A stretch of 64,000 nt of DNA from Gautieria morchelliformis (lineage: Eukaryota > Basidiomycota > Agaricomycetes > Gomphales > Gomphaceae), in NCBI GenBank assembly GCA_015179125.1, contig WHVA01000073.1, forward strand, positions 186,001 to 250,000, written 5' to 3'. The notes under the pieces were generated by a model, which was given only the letters and a program-made list of their open reading frames with translations, was not told the DNA's origin and searched no databases. Shown in pieces: positions 12,479-22,126 of this stretch. The stretch's first letter is position 1. Every line of letters starts with the position of its first letter. A program made the position numbers and the translations under genes.

Positions 12479-14933
12479 TTAGATCTGTGGTTCTGGATCA
12501 AGCACTCGCAAGGTCAATTTGCCATTGGAAACGACCATTGCTCCTTGCCAATCGACTTCGGTCTGCAGCAACCGTAGATGCGACAAATCCGACGCCAACG
12601 AACTTATAGAATTGCTACGCCCTCTCCGTCCGACTCCATTTGTAGTTATCTTCGGGGGAAGATATCCGAGGACGAAACCATCATCCAGCGGAATACATTC
12701 GTGGAGGGAAAATCTTTCCTTGATTCTCTGCCGGACGTTTGTCAGCGACATTGTGCGTTCCGCCCGGAATACGATGACGCATTCGTGGTAGACAGCCTTG
12801 AGAACAAATGCATCATCTCGTGGCGACCAGGGTGCTTGGGGATCGCCAGTACTGCTGGCGCTGTTGACAGAGCTGATTGAACTGATCGAATGCTTTGCTT
12901 TATGGCTGAAAATACGGGGCAGCTCCTTGTCCAAAGTCTCCATCGAGAATCTTGCTCCTTCGGCAAGATCTGATGATTATAATTTCTATGATGAATCATG
13001 GATCGCATTTCATGAACTCACCAGTAAAGTAAGCGTCTAGAAGATCTGCCCCATCATATCCTGGCTCGATTGGAGATTGATCTCGCGCGTTTAGCGGTAA
13101 CGTCAAACAACTGACGCGTGTATCGTGCGGGGAATTCAGAAAGGGATGTAAGTGAGGTGGCAGGACGCCATCAGCAGAAGCCTGCGTACGGAACGATGCG
13201 AAACTGGACGCAGAAGCCCGAGAATGGTGGCCAGGTTCGAAGTCATGTGCCTCAGCAATCTCAGAAAGAGGCGTATGTGGAATGACCGGGGAGTTGGGCA
13301 ATGTTACATCTGTGTCAATTCCCGATTCTGAATCGTAAGAAAATTCCGAATCGTAGCTCGAAGAACGTTTTGAGCCCTGTGTGTAAGGTGAAATAGATGA
13401 GGTAACCGAGAACGGATTCATAGACATAGAAGAGGTCCCGGAAGACAGATCATCCTCCACGCCCAAATCTGGGGGTGGATGTTCCGCTATTCCAAGCGCG
13501 GAGCTGGGAGCTGGAACAAAAATACGCGCCTTCCGATAACCCGGCGTTGTTGCAGAGTTACTCCTCGGGCGCCGCTGTGGCTGGGGCAACTGGTTTAGCC
13601 CATCTTCTGGGATTGCATTGGGTAGACGAATGCTAGATGGCTGAGAAGACTCGTGCCAATCCGCTGCTGAGGCAAGCTGGCGAGGCGATTGGGTCGCAGC
13701 CCCATGGGAGAAGGTACGATTATGAGGTGCTGAGTGGACAGCTCTCGGAGGCTCATCCTGAAGTAGGAGTTCATCTGTGAACACAATGGATCCAGAGGGC
13801 GAAGCTCCCATTAGGCCACGCTCGTGGGACGTGCTAGAGTAAGTCGGAGCAGCTGGAGTTTCGGGAACAAAGCGCCGGCTGCCAGGGGGCGCGGAAGCCG
13901 GACTCGAACTCGTTGATTCTTCAGTAAGGTCCGTCACGGTCCGCGAAAACATGCTGTGTCGCAAAAGAGCGGCTGGAGATGTCGTTCTCGGAAACCTTGT
14001 GGATGCAGGGCTCGAAGGAGTTGTGGAGGATGTCATAAAGGAGAAATTCGAAAGCGACGACATAGATTGGTTGGAGTTGGAGTGGCGCAACCTACTAACG
14101 TCTTTTCCGCTCTTCTTGAGAAGATCTACGTCTCGTCTCCAAACAGCGAAAAAATCCCTAACTGCGGAACAGTTGCGCAAGTCTCGTAAGAGCACCGGCG
14201 CCTCTTCCGATGAATTGAACAATGCCTGGATCATAGCTGCGAACTCGTCCCCGCGCTGCTTGACCGTAGAACGACCAACACGAAACAGCGACGCCTTGCG
14301 AGTTAATGGAGGTATAAATTTGTGCACGTCGATCGCTACCTCCCGAGGATCTGGGCCTTCAGGTAAGGATTCAAACGACGCTGCGGCGTTCCGTACATTG
14401 TAGAAACTGTCCGATTCGCCATTCCTTTTTTTGCCCGCTGCCCCACGTTTAAGTACCTTGACCTTTTGGCGAGACATGTCGCTGTATTCATCTTCCAAGG
14501 TCTCTTGGAAATCAAGACAATCCTCCCAGCGACGCCAGATTTCATACTCTGAATAGCTGGACGTGGACCGCGAGTCCGAGCTGCCTCTTGACCGAACGAC
14601 GGGGCATACTTTGACGCCATATGAGAAATGATTGCCTGTATGGGCGGAACAGTGAGACGGGTTTTCAGACGAATTGAAACTGGCCACCTTGCTTGGTAGG
14701 GTTTAAAACCTCGACTGTGAACTCGTGGGGAGCAGCTTTGATGACGGCTCGTTTATAGTTCTGTCAGGGGCAAAGGCTTATTAATCTGCAAGGTCAAAGC
14801 GTGAGTTTAGCACACCAAGGGCGGAACTGCTGGGCCACTCTCGACGACGGCCTTATTGATGCAAGGCTCGTAAATAATTGGATGCATCGCAAACTTGAGC
14901 AAAGCATACCATGAGCCTAGCATCTGTCATCAT
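12479..14933 (-). CDS. PX-domain protein with C-terminal PB1-like domain
   Basis: The main exon (about 14655 to 13028) encodes a PX domain: HEFTVEVL, GNHFSYGVKV, then YSEYEIWRRWEDCLDFQETL with the RR pair expected for phosphoinositide binding, then HKFIPPLTRK and a helical end through AVRDFFAVWRRDVDLL. A long Ser/Pro/Thr-rich linker of ~330 residues follows. The last exon has a PB1-like fold (FVLKAVYHECVIVFRAE...SLTNVRQRIKERFSL) and ends at TAA 12479-12481. The intron between main and last exon starts GTGAGT near 13026. Upstream, an exon with NYKRAVIKAAPHEFTVEVL needs an earlier start; the ATG at 14931-14933 followed by GTATGC is my best guess. PX plus PB1 recalls p40phox and Bem1/Scd2, but I see no SH3 domain. 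A polarity or membrane-scaffold role is inference. Confidence 0.68.
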
Positions 14934-15760
14934 CTTGTCTTCGACTGTAATGATGGTCAAGGTGGTAGAAGAGAACGAATCCAGCGAGCCTTGCTTAGCC
15001 CGAAAGCGTGAAGCGACGGCGCCAAGCCTGAGCCCTAGCTTATCGCAAATTTACAGCTAAGTGCCTGGAGACCGCGATAGATCAACTCAGTAACACAGAA
15101 GAGCCTAAGCTTGCATGATGGTGAGGATGGTGAGCGGTCAAATTCGTGTTCACCATGCGCTAGCGCCAGTCCACCCATTTGAGCGAACAATAACGCTGGC
15201 CGATGATAAGTATGGAAATCCAGTTCAACTCCAGATATGGACGATGATGTTGATGCCGCGGCTCAGTACTGAAGAAAAGACGATGAAACAGGGTCTAAGT
15301 AACCTGGACTAACCGGTGGTGATGATGGGAGAGAGAGCCGTAGGCACAAGCGCCGAAGAGACTAACCACCGTTGGCCCAAATCTTGAAGTTTGAGCACGG
15401 TTCCCGAGCCACACGCTTGGTGCTGCTCTGGGGCGGTGAGGGCACCAACTTTCTCACTTCAGCATGGCAGCAGACCCTCGAACAGTACAGTTCGAAATTC
15501 CCGTGAAGAATGAGTACTGTTCTCGGCAAGGTGATCTCTAGCTGTGTTCTAGCGTTGAGAGGCGCTTCTCATCCGAGTTAAGGGCATTGTGTTCGCATGG
15601 GACTGGCGTTCTAGCGTTGGGAGTTCTCACCGATCTACACCAAGTAAGGGTATTTCATCCTCAGGTGTTCGCATCGGATTGGAAGCCTTAAATGACTTCA
15701 GCAGCCGTGTGTATAAATAATATGGCCTAATCCCACTCGTTGAAACAGCTGGACTCAAAG

Positions 15761-16039
15761 ATGGGAAATCCCCTCACTCGCATACACCGCTTCTTGCCTC
15801 GCAGCGACCATCTCGCCATCATCACGGCCAATGCCAAATGCCTGCGGAGAAGCTTTTCGCAGCTGTCGCGCCTCTCTGCCACCAATGATTGCAGATCCAA
15901 GTCGAAATTCGCTCCCGAACGTCTTGCTGTCAGCTCAACCGAGAGGCTTGCGCTGTCCCGGAAACGATCTCAGATAGCCGACACGCACCTCAAGTTCGCA
16001 GCCGCAGCCTCCAGCAAGAACGACAACCCCGGTGCATAA
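15761..16039 (+). CDS. Doubtful 92-codon ORF, unknown
   Basis: An open frame starts with MGNPLTRIHRFLPRSDHL and is Ser/Arg/Ala-rich. It has no signal peptide, membrane segment or recognisable motif. The only support is a TATAAATAA box about 50 bp upstream of its ATG. It may well be chance. Confidence 0.15.
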   Translation: MGNPLTRIHRFLPRSDHLAIITANAKCLRRSFSQLSRLSATNDCRSKSKFAPERLAVSSTERLALSRKRSQIADTHLKFAAAASSKNDNPGA

Positions 16040-16539
16040 GCAAACAGCGCCACTCAAATTGGATTGATCGCATCGAATCAACTTGCCAAAATCCCAGAAG
16101 ACTGAAAAAACATTGTCGTGGTTCGCACTAGCCATGACCCACTAAATTTTCCATGCAGTTTGGTCCAGAGAGGTTGCTGACACGCTGTCTCAAGATCAAA
16201 CGGAGCCTCGTCCGGTGTAGATGTCCTGGGGTCATTGTTCGTGGAAACCTCAGGGCATCATCAAATCTGATGGTCTCCTCGTGCCATGGTATGCTTGCCA
16301 GAAGCACAGACAGAGACGGCCGTAGTGGTCGTCTTCTCCCAACCAAGTAATCTTATCTCACTTCAATTTGCATGCGGGATCGGTTCCCCTCAGCCATACT
16401 TTTTATTTCTCACTACCCTTCAGCTCCCTTGTGTAGTACCCTGTTTCAAAGTTTCTGTAGGCCTTCACTGATTAAGGTTCCCAAAACGCGTTGACGGTTG
16501 TGTAGATACTGTGACCAAATAAGTACCGTTCAACCAAAC

Positions 16540-16555
16540 GTCACAGTCGTGTGAC
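16540..16555. promoter_or_regulatory. Inverted GTCACA/TGTGAC site before CTF8
   Basis: GTCACA-GTCG-TGTGAC ends 23 bp before the CTF8 start codon, with another TGTGACC at 16510-16516. The half-site is the same as before the Crinkler gene and ARP10, but the arms face the other way. Confidence 0.35.
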
Positions 16556-16578
16556 AGAACGCGTCGCGACTCGCAAGG

Positions 16579-17016
16579 ATGATCATCACCATTAACCTCT
16601 CATGTCCACCGCACCGCCTCCCTACCCCACTCGAACCCGCCTTAGCCAGACTCGGCTCGAACGAGGTCGTCCTCATCGAACTTCAGGGCTGGCTGGATGT
16701 TACTGAGGGAGAAAAGCAAGACGGGTGCATCGGGAACCTCATGATGGAGAATGTGTGTACTGTGTTAACGTGTGCGCGTTGTAGGCGTTACAAGCATCAT
16801 TTATAGGACAGGCCCGTTCTCAAGATTGGACATCACCATCTGGAAGGCAAGCTAGTCTCGTTGCCGAAACCTCTCGCGGTCCTTGCACGTGGCGAGGTAG
16901 ACCAGGATGATTTTGACGGATCATCTTCTACACGATACGATGTTATGACGATCGTCAAGCGGAAGATATTATTCTCAAAAAGGCCTGTACCAATGGTCAA
17001 CTTGAAACGTGCTTGA
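16579..17016 (+). CDS. CTF8: Ctf8, subunit of the Ctf18 replication factor C complex
   Basis: There are two exons, 16579-16752 and 16807-17016, with a 54-nt intron (GTGTGT...TATAG). The joined frame is exactly 128 codons including the stop (127 aa), close to the usual Ctf8 length. Diagnostic parts are VVLIELQGWLDV, CIGNLMMEN, then DRPVLKIGHHHLEGKLV and PKPLAVLAR. The protein ends in KRKILFSKRPVP... and TGA 17014-17016. In yeast and animals Ctf8 joins Ctf18 and Dcc1 to load PCNA and support sister-chromatid cohesion at the replication fork; that role is family knowledge. Such a small gene is easily missed because each exon alone is under 75 codons. Confidence 0.85.
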
Positions 17017-17564
17017 CACTGGATATGGGAGGCACGGACAGGCACATCGCGTAAGTGGGCGGTACACGTTACATGGATCAAAATACTACTGGAACATTGC
17101 AAAACAGGTCGTGGCAGACGAAGGATCAACGAACAGAAGAAGTCGAAGGAATAAGAATCCGTGATTGGCATGGAGAAACAGGATCGTTTTGTCGGCAACG
17201 CGAGCGATTAATGGTGGCGTACCGTTTTGAAGTCGTTTCAGGCCTAGAGGTTGAATGGGAAACCGTGGTGGACTTGTGGGGTATACAGGAGCAAGATCCG
17301 CAGCGCGGAAAAACCGAAGGGACTAGGGACATGATGCTCCGTACACTGCCAGAATTGAGCACGATGTTGCCTACAAGGAGTAAGGGAGGGTAGACGTAGA
17401 TGTTACACAATCAAGGAGACGAGGCGTAGAACAGGACAACTGTGGTGATATAGAGGTGCAAACACTGGGAACATTGGAAGTTGCAGGACAGATCTGAGTC
17501 GATGTGATTGCGCAAATCGGTTGATGAATGATGATATGTCCTTTGGTATTACTTAGATTGTGAA
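17017..17564. other. Convergent gap after CTF8
   Basis: About 550 bp. It has an open stretch on the plus strand (about 17073-17393) rich in Glu/Arg/Thr without any motif I know and without a good start context. It probably contains the two 3' UTRs. Confidence 0.35.
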
Positions 17565-18380
17565 TTAAAAGCCATCGTAGTGACCCTTGAGCATGCGCTC
17601 GCCCATAGGAGATGGGGCACGGGGCTTGCTGTTGGCGTCGACAGTCCCAGCCGATAAGGTAGCAGCCTTGCGGAGCTGCCCTGACGCTCGTGGGCTGGCT
17701 TTGGAGCCAGGCCGTGTGCCTCCATCCTGTCTGGGCGGAGTCGTGCTACGGCCAGAGACTGGCGGCTGAGGCGTCAAAGATAAGCACGGAAAGAGGCGGT
17801 GCGAGATCAGACGAGTACTGCGGACCTTACTAGTGAGAGTGTTGCTAATGCTCAGTCTCCTTAAAACCCCGGCACCTCTATCCTGCTGACTTTCAGTGGC
17901 GGGGGTGTTTTGCTGTTGCTGTGTTTGGGGAGCAAACCTGCCAGGGATCCAACTGGAGCTCATGCGACGGCCATGGGCGCCGGTTGAGGTAGGAGGCGGG
18001 TCCTGGGGCTCCTCATCTGCGAGATAGAAGGTCAGACGACTGTGGGACGCAAAACGACAAGAGTGACCTTCGAATGTGGTATTGGAGAAAGCAGTGCGGT
18101 TGAATGGCGACTTGGCTGGAGAGCCATAGAAGTAAGATAAGATTGGAGAGGAGGGAGCCACGGGAGAGAGAGGAATTCGGGAAGTAGACGAGAACGGAGT
18201 CTGAACGTTGTCACTGGTAGCTGAAGCTGGAGACTGCGAGGGAGAAAGCGGGGGAACAGAGTCTTCTGATGTCTCTGAGGCGGAACGCGAGCGTGTGCGG
18301 TGACTGTGAGAGGACTGGATAGGAATTGGGTCTGAATGAGTGCTGTGGCCAGATGGGTTCGTGGAAGAGGAGTGGGACAT
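17565..18380 (-). CDS. Disordered Ser/Pro-rich protein of unknown function
   Basis: The open frame has 271 codons with ATG at 18378-18380. It is dominated by Ser, Pro, Thr and Arg. Ordered-looking islands are SPILSYFYGSPAKSPF (~residues 80-95), GVLRRLSISNTL with a basophilic-kinase type RRLS site, and the end SPMGERMLKGHYDGF. Several SP/TP sites suggest phosphorylation by proline-directed kinases. I do not recognise a family. The islands look conserved rather than random, so I treat it as real. A small intron near 17755-17820 is possible, since a GTAAGG donor and CTCAG acceptor are present, but splicing there would shift the frame, so I left it out. Confidence 0.55.
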   Translation of the reverse strand: MSHSSSTNPSGHSTHSDPIPIQSSHSHRTRSRSASETSEDSVPPLSPSQSPASATSDNVQTPFSSTSRIPLSPVAPSSPILSYFYGSPAKSPFNRTAFSNTTFEGHSCRFASHSRLTFYLADEEPQDPPPTSTGAHGRRMSSSWIPGRFAPQTQQQQNTPATESQQDRGAGVLRRLSISNTLTSKVRSTRLISHRLFPCLSLTPQPPVSGRSTTPPRQDGGTRPGSKASPRASGQLRKAATLSAGTVDANSKPRAPSPMGERMLKGHYDGF

Positions 18381-19671
18381 GGCTTAGAAGGGGTTTGAGC
18401 TGAGTGAGTGATGGTGGTAGTTAAAGAGTTGCAGGCGCGCACGGACCCCACAATCAATCTCCGCCGCCTGCAGTCATGGGACCCACACCGGAGTCGGATT
18501 TGCCTCCGAAGGCAGCTATACTATCGACTCAGTAATCGTATGTCTCATGTTCATGAATATGATTGGTGAGCAGGCTCTAGATCCGCCAGCCCAGACTACT
18601 CTTTGCAGTACTGGTCAAGCAGAAACTTGAATTCGCCATCGGGCGTCAGAGGGCACTCTAGGGTTCTTTTCAATTCAGATCCTGAGCATATTCACCCGTC
18701 TTATCTACGGTCACCAGTAATCCACGCACCCTGCCCTTTATGGCTCAGGGGTGCGAGACTGTGGCTGCTCTCAGCATATCTTCCATGATCTCCCACTGCA
18801 AGGTTTCACAGATTGGCTGTCCCGTTTCTCGTGAGACCTGGTTAGCTTCCGAATAGCTTTCGAAGACTGCGTGTGAGTCATTTACCCACTGCCAGATGTA
18901 CTCAGACTGGCTAGGAAGCTTGAAATTCCAAGGATCTTGGCTATACAGCCTTTATGATTGCCATTCACTCGTGACCATCCGCATTTGGAAGGCGCCGAGT
19001 TGCAAATCCACCAACACGTAGCCTTGGTGGCTGACATAGACAGCGCCGTTGGAGCCACATTGGAGTGCGAATATGTATACTTAGAGGTACGTATCCTCTG
19101 GGAGCGAAAAGCCGGGGACTACCTTTCTGCCGATTTGAAGCCCTCACGCTTCTACGGTATCCTTCAGCATCGGTTTTCCGAGTCTAGACCTGGTGTCTTG
19201 CACTGCCCCTGCGACCTTATCTGCCAGGTTTCACCCAGGATGGTACGTGATCGCCAAGCACAGAGTTTGTCACGTGATTATCGCAGCATACTGTGTAAGG
19301 AGGATGTCGCTGCAAGAATACATGGCTTGCCTGACTCACACCGTTCTGAATGTATACCCCACGTATGGGAAGCCCATCGCGTACACGCCACGAGCTCTCC
19401 CCAGTGTGATAGACTGTACCGGACCAGTAATATATGTGGATAAGCATTTCTGTTCTGGTCGCCTCACATACGTATGCGCTGCATGCCAGACGCGCGTACA
19501 TGCCGCCAGCTCTGCTGATGTACTCCGTTCGGAGATAAGTATTAAGTGGGAGTACCGTATCTTAGACCTTTGTCCGGTATTCTGGATCGAACGTACATGT
19601 ATGGATACTAGTATTTGACTCGCTGTTCTGAATACATATACTAGCATACTTATGTGCGAGCCGCCCCATTG
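18381..19671. other. 1.3-kb gap with a degenerate coding-like stretch
   Basis: No intact gene is recognised. On the minus strand, from about 19085 down to 18755, one frame reads like protein (SNGAVYVSHQGYVLVDLQL, then DPWNFKLPSQSEYIWQWVN) but is cut by an in-frame TAA near 18951. I could not place it in a family. The rest holds only short open frames on both strands. Confidence 0.35.
18755..19085 (-). pseudogene. Unassigned degenerate coding fragment
   Basis: One continuous minus-strand frame has protein-like composition on both sides of a single TAA. The upstream part includes VYVSHQGYVLVDLQLGAFQM; the downstream part includes PWNFKLPSQSEYIWQW and ETLQWEIMEDMLRAA. No start codon or splice context was found to make a whole gene. 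It could be an exon of an undetected gene whose stop marks decay, or a relic beside the broken aldo/keto reductase. Confidence 0.3.
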
Positions 19672-21124
19672 ATGGTTTTGCCTCAGAATCTGAAGCTCCC
19701 GAACGGGACGTCTATCCCTGCCATTGGCCTCGCTCCGCACATGGCAGGGCGAAGTCGGAAACACTGTCAAGGTCGCCCTTGAAGCTGGATACCGCCATAT
19801 AGATTGTAAGTCATTTCTAGCCCTGACTCGTAATGCTCCATCCTGATTCAGGCCAGGTGCATGGATCTATCAAAATGAGCATGAAATAGGTGCTGCTATT
19901 AATGACAGCGGCGTCCCTTGAGGTGAGTAGCACAACTGTTTTGAAAGTGTAATTTGGAGTGCCCTTAAGACGTCCAAGGCGGGTCTTCCGTCTTAGTAAA
20001 CCCCATGCAACGACCCTAAACACCCTAATCAGCTGTGGAGTGGGAAGGGCCTCCTCCAGACATCACCTTTGACTGATCAACCATATCAAAAGGTTCAACT
20101 CAATTTAGATATGACATTAGAATCACTGAAAACTGACTATTTAGATTTATATCTGATGCACTGGTCCGTCAAGCGTCCTATCTGAGGACAGGCATTTGAA
20201 ACATCTTCGGGCCGTAGCGTTCGGTGTTCCTGAAGACGGGATTCCGTCAGCACAACCCTGGGGAAAGGATGGAAATTTCCTGATTGACCCAAGTCTGACA
20301 TTAGACTTTGTAACCACTTGGCGAGCCATGGAAACGCTTGTGTCCAAAGGCAAAGTTAGGGTGAGCGCCGTAGCTACCCAATGCACGTGTTCAGATCGAC
20401 GAGGAAATACAGGCCATTGGAGTCTCGAAGTGCACTGTAGGTTGATTTGATTGCAGTTAACTTACTTGACAGCGGCGCCAGCTTTTCGATTGGCCGATGC
20501 AAGCATTTGCTGCGAAACTGTCGAATCAAACCTGTCGTGAACCAAGTGGGGGTCAATTGGACGTGGCCTCAGCACGAGCTCCTAGAGGTTTTTTCTTTCC
20601 TTCAGCATCCAGATCGCACGAGCTACTAAACGAGCTTTCCGCACAGTGGAGTAAAGCAAACAACATTTTGGTGGAGGCAAACTCGCCCTTGAGGTCCAAT
20701 AAGAACGAATTGCCTCTATCAAATGCTGCGATCATGGGAGTAGCTGCAGCTAGCAATGTCGAGCCAGCACAGGTCGTCCTCGGATGGTTGCTCAAGCGAG
20801 GGGTATGCTGAATTAGTCATTTATATCTCCGAGTTTAATGTGGCAATCGACAGGTGGTGGTATTAACCAAGAGTGTCCCTCCTTCTCGAATACAGAGTAA
20901 TTTGCGACATGAGTTCCGTCTTGCCCAAGCTGGGATCATATTGATATGCATATGGACCACGGATAGCCCTTGATCTAGACGATGCCAAATTCGAGGAGCT
21001 GCAGGCTCTGTCGCGAGCTCTGAAGGACTCTGCGCGTTTTGGCGATCCAGCTGCAACGTGTGGGGCGGATATCTATGGTGATGAGCCATACATAAACATA
21101 GATCTGAAAGATGGGAGTACGTAG
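19672..21124 (+). pseudogene. Aldo/keto reductase, decayed
   Basis: The ATG at 19672 gives LKLPNGTSIPAIGL, the usual AKR start. The next AKR block (TWQGEVGNTVKVALEAGYRHID) is in another frame, so an indel lies near 19735-19745. After an intron the catalytic-Tyr block CAWIYQNEHEIGAAI follows and then runs into TGA 19919-19921, where a CGA would be expected. The segment to ~20100 is unreadable. LESLKTDYLDLYLMHW (with the active-site His) returns at ~20115-20165. Near 20500-20580 a VNQV..NW..PQHELLE segment is altered from the family form. NAAIMGVAAASNVEPAQVVLGWLLKRG and VVLTKSVPPSRIQSNLR follow, and an end like LDDAKFEELQALSRAL leads to TAG 21122-21124. With one frameshift, one nonsense codon and lost blocks, I call it a pseudogene. 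Intact relatives reduce aldehydes and ketones with NADPH. Confidence 0.75.
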
Positions 21125-22126
21125 CATATGCACAAAGTCTTACTGGCAGCTTGGATATTGTCTCGAGCTGTAAACCAATCAGAAGGTCCAAGCTCAGTAA
21201 ACCGAACTTCACATGGAGATAACTCAACATTTGGGGGACCATAAGGAGAAGCGTAATGGTTCGGGTGTGTACGCTCAGGCTGTTGTAATGCGGCTGAAGT
21301 TGAGAAGCTTGGGTATGATGGTCTGGCGGTGATACGTGGGGCAACGACGCAAGTAAGGTCTTGCAGTTTACCCGCTCGTGCATATCCCCGTTAGACGTAA
21401 TATGTCCTCGAAGGACTCATCCAAGGCGTGTCTTCACCCTAGAACACGCCCACCATCAATCCCTGAATTGGACCCAGAGACTGCCTAGCTGCATCACATG
21501 GAATGGATCCCCAGTAGTCGTACGCTCCGCAGGTTGTCGACGCACACGCAGAAACCACTCCCCGATCCTATCGGGGCCGGTGCGCACGCCCAGACTGTCT
21601 CCAATCGTTTCCGGGACATACTACGGGCTCTTCCTCTTTACTCCCCAGCCCCTTCCGAATGCATGCGGTTCAGAAAGAAGTCCAGGACTCCAGGCTGCAA
21701 GGCGGCCTGGCAGCCTTGAGCCCTGGACTTCTTTCTGAACCGAATTGGTTGCGGACTCACCAGAATTGGAACCCTCCATCAGTGAGACCATAAAATATCG
21801 TGTCCTTAGTGGCCTAATTACAACTCACTGAACGAGTCTCTGAGCCAACAACACTGTTAGAAGCTTTCCTGACCAAGGCTGTCCATCGTGTGTTCTGAAG
21901 CTGGACGTGACTAGGATTTCTTTTCGTTTCACAGCTATTCCCTGTGGTCCCGTACGCAAGTATCAAGAGAAATGTGATACTTAGCACAGTTCCCTCCCTG
22001 GCTGTTTTCTTTGTGTTGGGGAATTACAGTCAGAATTCCCACGGTGCAAGTACCTACATATAACACCACTTAAGACTACAGTAACGAAAGCCACGTCCAT
22101 TCACGCCCACCCAACGACCACTTCCA
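21125..22126. other. Hairpin-rich gap upstream of DBP5
   Basis: No gene is seen in 1 kb. Between 21404 and 21742 lie several short inverted repeats, the largest described separately. The right end should hold the DBP5 promoter. Confidence 0.4.
21666..21742. repeat. 77-bp hairpin, near-perfect inverted repeat
   Basis: The outer arms of 21 nt (21666-21686 and 21722-21742) match perfectly; the right arm reads CCTGGACTTCTTTCTGAACC plus G. The inner part pairs further: CTCCAGGCTGC with GCAGCCTTGAG matches at 10 of 11. The whole stem is about 32 pairs around an 11-nt loop. No flanking ORF explains it. Confidence 0.75.

Larger units (their letters stand above)
14934..16578. other. 1.6-kb gap between the PX/PB1 gene and CTF8
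   Basis: No recognisable gene is present. A TATAAATAA box lies at about 15711, upstream of a 92-codon open frame starting at ATG 15761 and ending at 16039, with no family likeness and low-complexity Ser/Arg content. The phrase TTCTAGCGTTG occurs twice near 15547 and 15608. The left end probably contains the PX/PB1 promoter and the right end the CTF8 promoter. Confidence 0.35.

Noticed and set aside
13951-14403. Open frame of 150 codons on the plus strand inside the PX/PB1 gene
   Set aside because: It is antisense to the PX domain coding exon, has no family likeness, and the minus strand explains the region fully.
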